From positions 1 through 20,102 of the forward strand of contig JAEWAE010000037.1 in NCBI GenBank assembly GCA_023391835.1: 20,102 nt of DNA, in the 5' to 3' direction. This document shows, in pieces, positions 1 to 7,558 of the stretch. Every line of letters begins with the position of its first letter. Within the stretch, counting starts at the first letter, position 1. Under the pieces are notes generated by a model, which saw only the letters and a list, made by a program, of their open reading frames with translations, ran no database searches and had not been told where the DNA came from. Both the position numbers and the translations under genes were made by a program. Origin of the DNA: Bacillota bacterium. GTDB taxonomy: Bacteria > Bacillota > Clostridia > Oscillospirales > Ethanoligenentaceae.

Positions 1-8
1 TTACTAGC

Positions 9-126
9 AGCCGGTGCCAATGACGATGAGGCCCCACCCGTTCCCATACCGAACACGGAAGTTAAGCTCATCGGTGCCCAAGATACTTGGTGGGTAACTG
101 CCTGGGAAAATAGGTCGGTGCCGGCA
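9..126 (+). rRNA. rrf: 5S ribosomal RNA
   Basis: The sequence carries the conserved 5S core (CCCGTTCCCATACCGAACAC near 38-57, then GAAGTTAAGC). The 5' end (GCCGGTGCC, from 10) pairs with the 3' end (GGTGCCGGC, ending at 125) to make the closing helix, which sets the ends to within a couple of bases. It is the last gene of an rRNA operon whose 16S and 23S genes would lie upstream, outside the window. No tRNA follows; a terminator comes directly after. Confidence 0.95.
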
Positions 127-166
127 CAGAAAAGACGAAGTTGTTTTTACAGCTTCGTCTTTTCTG
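127..166 (+). terminator. rRNA operon terminator, probably bidirectional
   Basis: A near-perfect stem of about 18 bp runs from 127-144 against 149-166, with a TTTT loop. The outer arms are AGAAAAGACGAAG and CTTCGTCTTTTCT. The T-rich 3' arm serves the plus strand. Because the arms are symmetric, the reverse complement looks the same and could also end the converging minus-strand transcript whose last gene stops at 196. Confidence 0.85.
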
Positions 167-195
167 CTATATATAAGAATATGTAGAGACTCGCG

Positions 196-1284
196 TCAGG
201 CTTTATCCGCTAGAAGGCGGCGCAGTACTTCCGTAGCCCGGGCAGTGGCGGCCTGGGTGTCGGTGGCTTCGGCGTAACAACTTTGGATCATGTCGTAACT
301 GGCTCGGGCGTCGCTGAGCAGCAGGATCGATTCGTCGATCAGCTGGCGGGAGGCACGTCGGTTGAAGGAGATGCGGGGCCGGCGCAGGCGGACGAGGTCG
401 GAGTCCAAAAACCGGCGCATATGGATGTGCCGGAAAGCGGGTCCGGTATACCGATGGTAATGGGATGACGTGACGAAAGCAACCGAACGTTCCGGAATCA
501 ACAGGTGCTCGGGCTTTTCTTCGGGGAAAAGCGGGCAGTTGCAGGAAATCACATCGTATCCGGCCGTAAGGGCGGCGGAACGCAGCTTGCTGACCAGTAG
601 TTTGCCGATGCCGTATTCATCCTCGACGACGAAGACATGTTGGTAGCTGCCGGGCAGGCTGTCGAACAGATTGCTCACCCCGTCTGGCGTAATCGCCGTG
701 AGGAAACGCAGCGTTTCCTCCCCCTGCTTGCCGTGGGAAGGAAATTCCCGCTTGGCCAGATGGGCGGCGTAGTTTTCCAGCTTGAGCGTGTCGGTACAGT
801 CCAACGCCAGACGCGCGGTGTCGCCGGTCAGACTGGCCGCTGCCGAAAGAAACCGATAGGCCCGGTCGCAGGAGGCGCTCATGCGCGCGGAAAAGGTCAG
901 CACGGCGTCCCGATTCCGGCTGAGGCTTTTCTCATCCCAGAAATCGCCCATGTTGACCACGGATTCCACAATGCCGGGGTATTCGGGGATTATGCTGTGC
1001 GGAGGGGAGCTGTCAATGATACATATTTTCCGGTCGGGGGCCGCCACGGCATCCAGATGGTCGCCGTGAATGACGGAAACGATGTATTCGACCGAAGAGC
1101 CGGTCTTTTCCAGTGCCTGCCCGGCCTGCACCAGGATATCGGATACGCTGCCGCCGGCTCCGCCGGCCAGAAGGACCACTTTCCAGCCATCCTCCGGCTG
1201 ATACAGACGATCATATCGCACCATCAGCCCGTCGGGTGTGTTGGCGCTGAGAAAAAAGCGGGAGGTTTTGCGAGTATCCGGCAT
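196..1284 (-). CDS. PRK06851-type P-loop protein with degenerate nucleotide-binding loops
   Basis: This 362-residue protein resembles the PRK06851 family of clostridial and bacillar proteins of unknown role, which contain two tandem P-loop NTPase-like halves. Recognisable segments are the N-terminal RFFLSANTPDG, HGDHLDAV (73-80), IIDSSPPH (89-96) and VVNMGDFWDE (109-118). At residues 41-49, where the family has GGPGVGKS-type Walker A, it reads GGAGGSVSD, with no lysine. The second loop (221-230) reads EDEYGIGKLL, keeping GxGK but losing the first Gly and the Ser/Thr. The start at 1284 was chosen over an in-frame upstream ATG at 1350 because GGAGGG lies just upstream of it and homologs begin here. 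It follows the uracil-DNA glycosylase gene by 83 bp on the same strand, so the two may be cotranscribed. It may bind nucleotide poorly or not at all; function unknown. Confidence 0.8.
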   Translation of the reverse strand: MPDTRKTSRFFLSANTPDGLMVRYDRLYQPEDGWKVVLLAGGAGGSVSDILVQAGQALEKTGSSVEYIVSVIHGDHLDAVAAPDRKICIIDSSPPHSIIPEYPGIVESVVNMGDFWDEKSLSRNRDAVLTFSARMSASCDRAYRFLSAAASLTGDTARLALDCTDTLKLENYAAHLAKREFPSHGKQGEETLRFLTAITPDGVSNLFDSLPGSYQHVFVVEDEYGIGKLLVSKLRSAALTAGYDVISCNCPLFPEEKPEHLLIPERSVAFVTSSHYHRYTGPAFRHIHMRRFLDSDLVRLRRPRISFNRRASRQLIDESILLLSDARASYDMIQSCYAEATDTQAATARATEVLRRLLADKA

Positions 1285-1367
1285 GAAAATCCCTCCAAAT
1301 CGAATTGGATGACATATTTCATGGTATTCGCAAAACCTTCCGCATGACACACCGACAGCCTGGACGT

Positions 1368-1937
1368 TCAGTATGTATGGTCGCAGAAAGTGTGGATTTT
1401 TTCCCGGAGGGAAAGAAAATCCGAAAACGCCGCTGGCTTTTGGGCCGGGTTGCGCAATAGCGCCGCCGGGTGCAGAGTGGCCATCATCTGTACGCCGCCT
1501 TTTTGGAACCAGATGCCGTGTTCCCGGGTGATTTTGAGATCCGGCTTGATGAGCTTCATGCCCGCAATCCGGCCCAGACAGACGATGATTTTCGGCGACA
1601 GCAGCCGAGTCTGATCGCGCAGCCAGTCGAGGCAGGCCTCCTGCTCCTCCGGCTGCGGGTCACGGTTGTGAGGGGGGCGGCATTTGACGATGTTGGCAAT
1701 GTATATTTTATGGCGGTCCAGGTCGATGGCCGCCAGCATCCGGTCGAGCAGCTGCCCAGCCCGCCCGACGAACGGCTCGCCCTTCAGGTCTTCCTGCTCC
1801 CCGGGGCCTTCGCCGATAAAAAGCACTTCCGCTTCCGGGCTGCCCACGCCGAATACCACATGGTGGCGGGTTTCCGCCAGGGCACATTTACGGCACGCAA
1901 GGCATGCGGATTCCAGATCCGCCCAATTATCATACAT
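1368..1937 (-). CDS. uracil-DNA glycosylase, family 4 (iron-sulfur type)
   Basis: This 189-residue protein removes uracil from DNA, the first step of base excision repair after cytosine deamination or dUTP misincorporation. Motif A is GEGPGEQED (42-50) and motif B is HPAALLRNP (156-164), as in family 4 enzymes. Four cysteines in the family pattern, C15, C18, C86 (in VKCRPP) and C102 (in EEQEAC), should hold a 4Fe-4S cluster; an extra cysteine sits at 12. Length matches compact bacterial members. The ATG at 1937 is preceded by GGAAGGATCGGGA; the spacing is slightly long. An extended -10 element lies about 60 bp upstream. It is the first gene of a probable two-gene minus-strand unit. Confidence 0.93.
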   Translation of the reverse strand: MYDNWADLESACLACRKCALAETRHHVVFGVGSPEAEVLFIGEGPGEQEDLKGEPFVGRAGQLLDRMLAAIDLDRHKIYIANIVKCRPPHNRDPQPEEQEACLDWLRDQTRLLSPKIIVCLGRIAGMKLIKPDLKITREHGIWFQKGGVQMMATLHPAALLRNPAQKPAAFSDFLSLREKIHTFCDHTY

Positions 1938-1996
1938 AGATATCCCGATCCTTCCCGACAGGGGCCCGCCGGATGCGACGGGCCGGAGATGTACCT

Positions 1997-2005
1997 ATTA
2001 TACCA
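1997..2005 (-). promoter_or_regulatory. extended -10 promoter for the uracil-DNA glycosylase gene
   Basis: Read on the minus strand the sequence is TGGTATAAT, a perfect extended -10 (TGnTATAAT). No convincing -35 sits 16-18 bp upstream, where the DNA is GC-rich. Transcription would start near 1990, giving a leader of about 50 nt before the start codon at 1937. Confidence 0.6.
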
Positions 2006-2160
2006 TATCCGACTGCGCGCCGGGAATGGAAAAGCTGCATGCGAGGTGGCCGGTATCTCGGCCGTCGTGCGGGGAGGCCACCGGGGTGCGCCTGCGGCGC
2101 GGCCCGGACACGCCGGATTGAATTGCCAGCCGAAAAAATATTCAAATCGACTTGTATTTA

Positions 2161-2188
2161 TTGAAAAAAGGCTGTAAACTAATAAAGT
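2161..2188 (+). promoter_or_regulatory. candidate sigma-A promoter of the oligopeptide ABC operon
   Basis: TTGAAA (2161-2166) is separated by 16 bp from TAAAGT (2183-2188), within the only AT-rich part of the spacer. A nearby alternative -10 is TAATGT at 2195-2200, preceded by TGA. Either gives a leader of roughly 150-170 nt. The matches are partial, so the exact promoter is uncertain. Confidence 0.4.
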
Positions 2189-2239
2189 ATATGATAATGT
2201 ATCCGTTTAAAACGGGATATTATCCGCGGGGATCGGTGA

Positions 2240-2287
2240 CCACTAGGGTTGTATACGTCGACATATTCCGACATGAAACCCGTGTGG
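2240..2287 (+). other. stem-loop in the leader of the peptide-transport operon
   Basis: The leader can fold as CCAC/GTGG (2240-2243 with 2284-2287), GGGTT/AACCC (2246-2250 with 2277-2281) and GTCG/CGAC (2257-2260 with 2269-2272), nested with small internal loops and an 8-nt apical loop. No T-run follows, so it is not a simple terminator. I could not match it to a known riboswitch class. Confidence 0.35.
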
Positions 2288-2365
2288 GTCTCCGCCCCAT
2301 GAATGGATTACAGGGCCGCTTCGATGGCTTTGTGATAAATGACAATCAGATAGAGGAGGATACCT

Positions 2366-4069
2366 ATGAGAAACAAGAAGGTTGCCCTTCTTGCCGTGCT
2401 GTTGGCCGGGGTCATTTCCCTGTCCGCCTGCGCCGGCACCCAGAGCAAGAAGGGTTCCACTTCCACTTCCGAGTCGTCCCAGATCAAGGCTTCGGATGTG
2501 AGCAAGAGCCCGGACGCGGCCAAGGCCCGTAAGGACACTATGGTCGTCAGCACCACCGACATGAACGGCATCTGGAGCAAAGATTTCAGCAACAGCTCCT
2601 ATGACTGGTATGCCTGCGAAGTCATGTTCGACTATTTGGTCAATCCGACTGCCGACGGCAAGCCTGAAGCCAGTGCTTCGACCTACAAGGTTTCGTCCGA
2701 CGGCCTGACCTACACCTTCACTTTGAAGGATGGCGTCAAGTATTGGGACGGCAAAGCGGCGACCGCAAAAGACATCGAGTTCTGGCTCTATGTCGAGAGC
2801 GACCCGAACTATGACGGTCAGGTGGATCTTTCCACTGTCAACATCAAAGGCTTCAACGACTATAAAACCGGCAGTGCCACGACGATTTCGGGCATCAAGG
2901 TCGTCGACGACAAGACCATCCAGATCACCCTCGATCAGCCGAATGCTCCCGGTCTGTGGAATCTGGCCGTGCCGCTGATGGAAAAGGATTATTACGGCCC
3001 GAACTTTAAGAAGGGCGATGCGGCTGCCGTCGAGAAGAAAATCAGCGATGACAAGCCCATGGGCAGCGGCCAATATAAGTTCGTCAGCTATGATCCGAGC
3101 ACCGGCCTGAAAATGACGGCCAACGACAGCTATTTCAAGGGTGCGCCGAAGATCAAAAATCTGGAGTTTGCGATCACCGCGGAGGGCAAGGAACTGCAGA
3201 GCGTGCAGGCCGGCCAGACCGACTTTGCCAACGCCACCTGCAGTCAGGATAACATCACCTCGCTGACCAATTCCAAATTTATCAGCGCGCAGTATTTCCC
3301 GGCTAACCTTTACGGCATGATCCAGTGGAATCTGCAGGACGAAAAGTATAAGGACGTCAAAGTCCGTCAGGCTCTCGCGTATGCCCTTGACCGCAAAGCC
3401 ATCGTCAAGACGGTGTACGGTCCGTACGGTAAGGTCAACAATGTCCCGATCCCGCAGTCTTCCTGGGGTTACACCGACAAGGGCCTCACTACCTACGACT
3501 ACAGCATAGACAAGGCCAAGTCTCTGCTTAAAGAGGCGGGCTGGAACCTCGACACGAGCACCAATAAGCTGATGAAGGATGGCAAGCCTTTCGTCATCGA
3601 CTTCACCGCCACCAGCGGCAATGCGGTGACCGACGTCATGCTGCCTGTCATGAAGTCGTCTTACGGCAAGCTGGGCATCGACGTGAATATTGAGACTGCC
3701 GACTTCGCCACCATCCTCAAAAATTACAACAAGGGCAAGCTGGACGCCTGCTTCATGGGCCAGAATCTCGGTTCCCCCGACCCGGATGAGAGCGTCAGCT
3801 TTATGACCGGTGGCACGCAGAACTTCTATAAGTACAGCAATACCAACCTCGACAAGCTCTTCAAGCAGGAACTTACCGAGACCGACACCGCCAAGCGGAC
3901 CCAGACCTTCTATCAGATCGATAAGATTCTCAACAACGATCTGCCGCAGTTCCCGATCTATCAGCGCAACGACCTGTGGGTCTATAACGGCCGCATCTCG
4001 AATGTGCAGGATATGGGCGCTTTCCGCGATCCGTTCTACGATTTCTATCTCTACGAGATCAAAGGCTAA
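2366..4069 (+). CDS. peptide ABC transporter, lipoprotein solute-binding protein (family 5)
   Basis: This 567-residue extracytoplasmic lipoprotein captures peptides (or a related solute) and hands them to the DppBC-type channel. Residues 1-22 are a lipoprotein signal peptide with lipobox LSAC and lipid-modified Cys22. Family 5 (DppA/OppA) marks include YTFTLKDGVKYWDGK (about 113-127), GSGQYKFVSYDPSTG near 232-246 and VRQALAYALDRKAI in the second lobe. Length is close to OppA. The ATG at 2366 follows AGAGGAGG with 6 nt spacing, a very strong site. It is the first gene of a five-gene operon and is separated from the permease gene by a spacer containing a stem-loop, as often seen where the binding protein must be made in excess. 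The substrate cannot be fixed from sequence; dipeptides, oligopeptides or nickel-type ligands are possible, with peptides most likely. Confidence 0.93.
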   Translation: MRNKKVALLAVLLAGVISLSACAGTQSKKGSTSTSESSQIKASDVSKSPDAAKARKDTMVVSTTDMNGIWSKDFSNSSYDWYACEVMFDYLVNPTADGKPEASASTYKVSSDGLTYTFTLKDGVKYWDGKAATAKDIEFWLYVESDPNYDGQVDLSTVNIKGFNDYKTGSATTISGIKVVDDKTIQITLDQPNAPGLWNLAVPLMEKDYYGPNFKKGDAAAVEKKISDDKPMGSGQYKFVSYDPSTGLKMTANDSYFKGAPKIKNLEFAITAEGKELQSVQAGQTDFANATCSQDNITSLTNSKFISAQYFPANLYGMIQWNLQDEKYKDVKVRQALAYALDRKAIVKTVYGPYGKVNNVPIPQSSWGYTDKGLTTYDYSIDKAKSLLKEAGWNLDTSTNKLMKDGKPFVIDFTATSGNAVTDVMLPVMKSSYGKLGIDVNIETADFATILKNYNKGKLDACFMGQNLGSPDPDESVSFMTGGTQNFYKYSNTNLDKLFKQELTETDTAKRTQTFYQIDKILNNDLPQFPIYQRNDLWVYNGRISNVQDMGAFRDPFYDFYLYEIKG

Positions 4070-4103
4070 CAGCAATCCAGTTTAACTGGCAGGATCCATG
4101 TGT

Positions 4104-4135
4104 GAATGCCCGGACGTTTTTGCATCCGGGCATTC
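4104..4135 (+). other. intercistronic stem-loop between binding protein and permease genes
   Basis: GAATGCCCGGA (4104-4114) and TCCGGGCATTC (4125-4135) form a perfect 11-bp stem with a 10-nt loop. The bases that follow (CCCCGTGG) lack a T-run, so it is more likely an mRNA 3'-end stabiliser or partial attenuator than a full terminator. Confidence 0.7.
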
Positions 4136-4161
4136 CCCGTGGTTGCTTGGGAGGTATGCTC

Positions 4162-5130
4162 ATGTGGAAGTACATTGTCAGGCGATTGCTGCAGATGATC
4201 CCGATCATAATTGGCATTTCCATTATTATTTATCTCATCGTACATATCGTACCGGGCAACTTCATTGCGGCGCAGGCGCAGACCTCGCACATGAGTGCGG
4301 CGCAGCTTAAGCATCTGGAAGATATATACGGCTTCAACGACCCGCTGTATCTGGGGTATTTCAAATGGATGAAAGCCATTGTCACCCATTTTGATTTTGG
4401 TGATTCCTATGTTTATAAAAAGCCGGTCGTCCAGATCATGGGTACTTTCATCGGCACTTCCGTCAAAATGGCCCTGCCGGCGTTTATCATTGAAATCATC
4501 GTGGCGATTCCGCTGGGCATCATTTCCGCAACCAAACAGTATTCCAAAACCGATATGACTCTTACGTTCCTGGCTTTTCTGGGGATTTCTTTCCCTTCGT
4601 TCTTCCTCGGTCTGCTTTTGCAGAAATTCTTCGCGCTGGATCTGCACGTCCTGCCGCTTTCCGGCCTGGTTACGCCGGGCGCCGGGTACACCGGTTTCCG
4701 CTCCGTGCTCGACCAGATGGTGCATCTGATTATGCCGGTGTTTGTGCTGGCCGTGATTCAGATCGGCTCTTATATGCGGTACTCGAGAATGTCCATGCTC
4801 GAAGTCATCAATCAGGACTATATGCGGACGGCTCGCTCCAAGGGCCTGCCGGAAAAGACCGTTATTTATAAACACGGGCTGCGCAATGCGCTGATCCCGA
4901 TCGTGACATTGCTTGGCATCAGCCTCCCGGGGCTGTTCACCGGTGCCATTATTACTGAGACAATTTTCGGCGTGCCCGGCATCGGGTTCGTTTCTTATAA
5001 AGCAATCACCCAGCGCGACTATCCGCTGATGATGGCATTCTGTATGCTGGTGGCCTGCCTGACGCTCATCGGCAACCTGCTGTCGGATATCTGCTATTCG
5101 CTGGTGGATCCCCGCGTGAAACTGAAGTAA
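4162..5130 (+). CDS. dppB: peptide ABC transporter permease, DppB type
   Basis: This 322-residue inner-membrane permease forms half of the translocation channel. It has the usual DppB/OppB build: an N-terminal helix (MWKYIVRRLLQMIPIIIG onward), a long extracytoplasmic segment, then five more helices. The EAA-type cytoplasmic loop DYMRTARSKGLPEKTV (about 236-251), which docks onto the ATPase, is clear, followed by GLRNALIPIVT. The start at 4162 was chosen because GGGAGG (4149-4154) lies 7 nt upstream and the protein then begins exactly like homologs; an in-frame GTG at 4102 would place coding sequence over the stem-loop. The dppC gene starts 13 bp after its stop. Symbol assigned by family; peptide specificity is inferred. 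Confidence 0.93.
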   Translation: MWKYIVRRLLQMIPIIIGISIIIYLIVHIVPGNFIAAQAQTSHMSAAQLKHLEDIYGFNDPLYLGYFKWMKAIVTHFDFGDSYVYKKPVVQIMGTFIGTSVKMALPAFIIEIIVAIPLGIISATKQYSKTDMTLTFLAFLGISFPSFFLGLLLQKFFALDLHVLPLSGLVTPGAGYTGFRSVLDQMVHLIMPVFVLAVIQIGSYMRYSRMSMLEVINQDYMRTARSKGLPEKTVIYKHGLRNALIPIVTLLGISLPGLFTGAIITETIFGVPGIGFVSYKAITQRDYPLMMAFCMLVACLTLIGNLLSDICYSLVDPRVKLK

Positions 5131-5143
5131 GGCGGCATGCGAT

Positions 5144-6568
5144 ATGAAGAAATATAAAATCAGTGCGTGGATGTCGCTCGCTGCCCTGGTGCTGTCGGTG
5201 GTCTGCTACTTCCTGCCGTTTTTGTCCATCAAGGATTACAAATCGGTCAGCGGGATGGAACTGTCGCTGAAGTTATTCCACCGGTTTCCCATCGCCAAAG
5301 CGAATTCCAACGCTCTGGAAAACCTGTCGATCAGCAGCTACAGCATATGGCTGGCGCTTGCCTGCCTTATGTTTATCGTGTCGGCAGTGATGCTGGCGCT
5401 GTACCTGGTCAAAGAGCAGCCGCGGTGGCTCAACATCGCCTGCGTTTCCACGATTGTGGGCTTTATCCTTTTCGGTGCCCAACTGGAAAACAGCAATTCG
5501 ATGGTCTCCGACTTTTTCGGCCGACTGACGCAGAGCAGTGAGGGCATCGGCGGCAAGCTGGTGTATCAGGTGCCGGATGTGGAGGGAATCCGCACGGGGC
5601 TTGGCATCCGGCTGCTGTTTGTGTTTTCGCTGGTAGCGCTGGTGCTGGTGCTGGTGTCGAAGTTCCTGCAATACGAAACGGTCGACCAGTCGGAGCACCT
5701 GCAGACCCCGATGAGCATTGCATACCGGCAGTTTAAGCGCAACAAGCTGGCCCTCCTGGGTCTGGCGGTGCTGGCCATTTTCCTCATCGCGTGCTTCTAC
5801 GGGCCGCTGTTTTCCAATTACGCGCTGCTGCAGACGGATATCGACATCGCCCAGCAGCCACCGAGCCTGCAATTCCCCTTCGGCACCGATAAGGTCGGGC
5901 GGGATATTTTCACCCGCATCCTCTACGGCGGGCGCATTTCACTGGAAATCGGCATAGTCGTGGTGCTGATCGAGATCGTCATCGGCACGGTGGTAGGCGG
6001 CTTTGCCGGGTATTACGGCGGCTGGGTCGACAACCTGCTCATGCGGCTGGACGATATTTTCCTCGCGCTGCCGATGCTGCCGGTGGTCATCATCATCGGT
6101 GCCGTCATGATGGATATGAAGGTCGACCCCTCCAAGCGCATCTATTTCGTGATGCTGATACTGGGGCTGCTGTTCTGGCCGTCGCTGGCGCGTCTGGTGC
6201 GGGCGCAGATCCTTTCCCTGCGGGAGCAGGAATACATGGTGGCGGCGGAAGCCCTGGGCATCCGTGACCGGCACCGCATTTTCCGCCATCTGGTGCCCAA
6301 TGCGCTGCCCAACATCATCGTCACCGCCACGCTGGATATCGGCAACGCCATCCTCACCGAGTCGGCGCTGTCCTTCCTGGGCCTGGGTGTGGCGGCACCG
6401 TATCCTTCCTGGGGCAATATTATCAACGCGGTCAACGACCCGAATGATTTCGCACTGCGTCCCTGGCTGTGGATCCCGGCCGGCCTGTGCATCCTGTGCA
6501 CCGTGCTGGCAATCAATCTGGTGGGCGACGGTCTTCGTGACGCTTTCGACCCCAAGATGAAACGATAA
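5144..6568 (+). CDS. dppC: peptide ABC transporter permease, DppC type with extra four-helix N-terminal module
   Basis: This 474-residue protein is the second channel subunit. Residues from about 190 are a normal DppC/OppC permease: the RQFKRNKLALLGL entry helix, FGTDKVGRDIFTRILYGGR, and the EAA loop EYMVAAEALGIRDRHRIFRHL. That part is about 285 residues, close to full family length. The first 190 residues are extra: helices at about 9-29, 66-88, 95-112 and 154-172, with two outside loops (30-65 and 113-153). Four added helices keep both ends inside, so the DppC topology is preserved. The ATG at 5144 follows a modest AAGGCGG 13 bp after dppB. The reading frame is open throughout and there is no ribosome binding site before residue 190, so this reads as a true fusion, not two genes. 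The role of the extension is unknown. Confidence 0.92.
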   Translation: MKKYKISAWMSLAALVLSVVCYFLPFLSIKDYKSVSGMELSLKLFHRFPIAKANSNALENLSISSYSIWLALACLMFIVSAVMLALYLVKEQPRWLNIACVSTIVGFILFGAQLENSNSMVSDFFGRLTQSSEGIGGKLVYQVPDVEGIRTGLGIRLLFVFSLVALVLVLVSKFLQYETVDQSEHLQTPMSIAYRQFKRNKLALLGLAVLAIFLIACFYGPLFSNYALLQTDIDIAQQPPSLQFPFGTDKVGRDIFTRILYGGRISLEIGIVVVLIEIVIGTVVGGFAGYYGGWVDNLLMRLDDIFLALPMLPVVIIIGAVMMDMKVDPSKRIYFVMLILGLLFWPSLARLVRAQILSLREQEYMVAAEALGIRDRHRIFRHLVPNALPNIIVTATLDIGNAILTESALSFLGLGVAAPYPSWGNIINAVNDPNDFALRPWLWIPAGLCILCTVLAINLVGDGLRDAFDPKMKR

Positions 6569-6580
6569 GGGGGATGGAAG

Positions 6581-7558
6581 ATGTCTGAAACGTTGCTGGA
6601 GGTCAAAGACCTCAAAACCTATTTTGATACCGACCTGGGCGTGGTGAAAGCCGTCAACGGCGTCTCGTTTTCAGTCGCCAAAGGGCAGACGGTGGGCATC
6701 GTCGGGGAATCGGGCTGCGGCAAAAGCATGATGTCCATGTCGGTGATGAAGCTGCTGCCCAAAAACGGGCGCGTGGCCGGCGGGCATATCATTTTCAAAG
6801 GGCAGGATATTACCGGCTACACCAAAGAGCAGATGAATAAGATCAACGGCAAGGAAATTTCTATTATCTTTCAGGAGCCGATGACCTCGCTCAACCCGGT
6901 GTTCACCGTGGGCTATCAGATCGCGGAAACGCTGATTTTCCACGAGCATCTTTCCAAGTCGCAGGCACGCAAGAGTTCTATCGAGATGATCGACCGGGTG
7001 GGCATCCCCCGCGCCGCCGACATTTTCAACGCCTACCCCCACGAGCTTTCCGGCGGCATGCGGCAGCGCATTATGATCGCTATGGCGCTGGCCTGCCGCC
7101 CGGAGCTGCTGATCGCCGACGAGCCGACCACCGCCCTGGATGTCACTATCCAGGCGCAGATCCTCGACCTGCTGCGCAAGATGAAAGATGATTTCGGCAT
7201 GTCGATCATGATGATCACCCATGACCTGGGCGTCATCGCCGAAATGGCCGAGTATGTCGTCGTGATGTATGCGGGTCGCATTGTGGAACGCGGGCCGGTG
7301 CTGGATATTTTCAAGCATCCCTCCCACCCCTACACCATCGGGCTGCTCCGCTCCAAGCCGCAGCTCCACGAACGCAGAGACCGTCTGTATTCCATCCCCG
7401 GCCAGGTGCCCAACCTGATCGGGCTGCCGGATCAGTGCCATTTTTACGACCGCTGCGACCGGCACGGGCCGGAATGCCTGAAGGGTTTCCCGCGGGAAAC
7501 CGAGGTCGGGCCGGGGCACTTTGTCGCCTGCACTGCCTTTGAGGGGGAACATAAATGA
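6581..7558 (+). CDS. dppD: peptide ABC transporter ATPase, DppD type
   Basis: This 325-residue cytoplasmic ATPase is one of two that power the importer. Walker A is GESGCGKS (42-49), the signature is LSGGMRQR, Walker B is LLIADEPTTALD and the switch is MMITHDLG. The C-terminal oligopeptide-transporter domain carries four cysteines (C286, C292, C299, C317), a pattern that binds a 4Fe-4S cluster in some characterised DppD-type proteins. The ATG at 6581 follows a purine-rich AAGGGGGATGGAAG. The gene starts 12 bp after dppC and overlaps dppF by 4 nt (ATGA), so translation of the two ATPases is probably coupled. Confidence 0.95.
   Translation: MSETLLEVKDLKTYFDTDLGVVKAVNGVSFSVAKGQTVGIVGESGCGKSMMSMSVMKLLPKNGRVAGGHIIFKGQDITGYTKEQMNKINGKEISIIFQEPMTSLNPVFTVGYQIAETLIFHEHLSKSQARKSSIEMIDRVGIPRAADIFNAYPHELSGGMRQRIMIAMALACRPELLIADEPTTALDVTIQAQILDLLRKMKDDFGMSIMMITHDLGVIAEMAEYVVVMYAGRIVERGPVLDIFKHPSHPYTIGLLRSKPQLHERRDRLYSIPGQVPNLIGLPDQCHFYDRCDRHGPECLKGFPRETEVGPGHFVACTAFEGEHK

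Larger units (their letters stand above)
1938..2365. other. divergent intergenic region (glycosylase / peptide-binding protein)
   Basis: This 428-bp spacer separates divergent genes. It holds the minus-strand extended -10 near 2000, a GC-rich stretch at 2010-2115 with no codon pattern I trust, an AT-rich plus-strand promoter zone at 2140-2200, and a leader of about 160 nt with a stem-loop (2240-2287) before the strong ribosome binding site AGAGGAGG (2352-2359). Short open frames here lack ribosome binding sites and family resemblance. Confidence 0.6.

Noticed and set aside
2201..2218. ATCCGTTT / AACGGGAT possible operator near the start of the dpp transcript
   Set aside because: The repeat needs a bulged base to pair, so it is too imperfect to support as a regulatory site.
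2240..2310. Possible guanidine-I (ykkC) riboswitch because of an ACTAGGG stretch
   Set aside because: The other conserved parts of that class (the CCGAGAG segment and the downstream GCCCGGGAGA-like part) are absent.
2152..2532. 126-residue plus-strand frame across the peptide-operon leader
   Set aside because: It overlaps the promoter zone and the strong ribosome binding site and signal peptide of the binding-protein gene in another frame.
2243..4075. 610-residue open frame on the minus strand opposite the binding-protein gene
   Set aside because: It mirrors a strongly supported lipoprotein gene, has no ribosome binding site or family motifs, and reflects codon bias of the sense gene.
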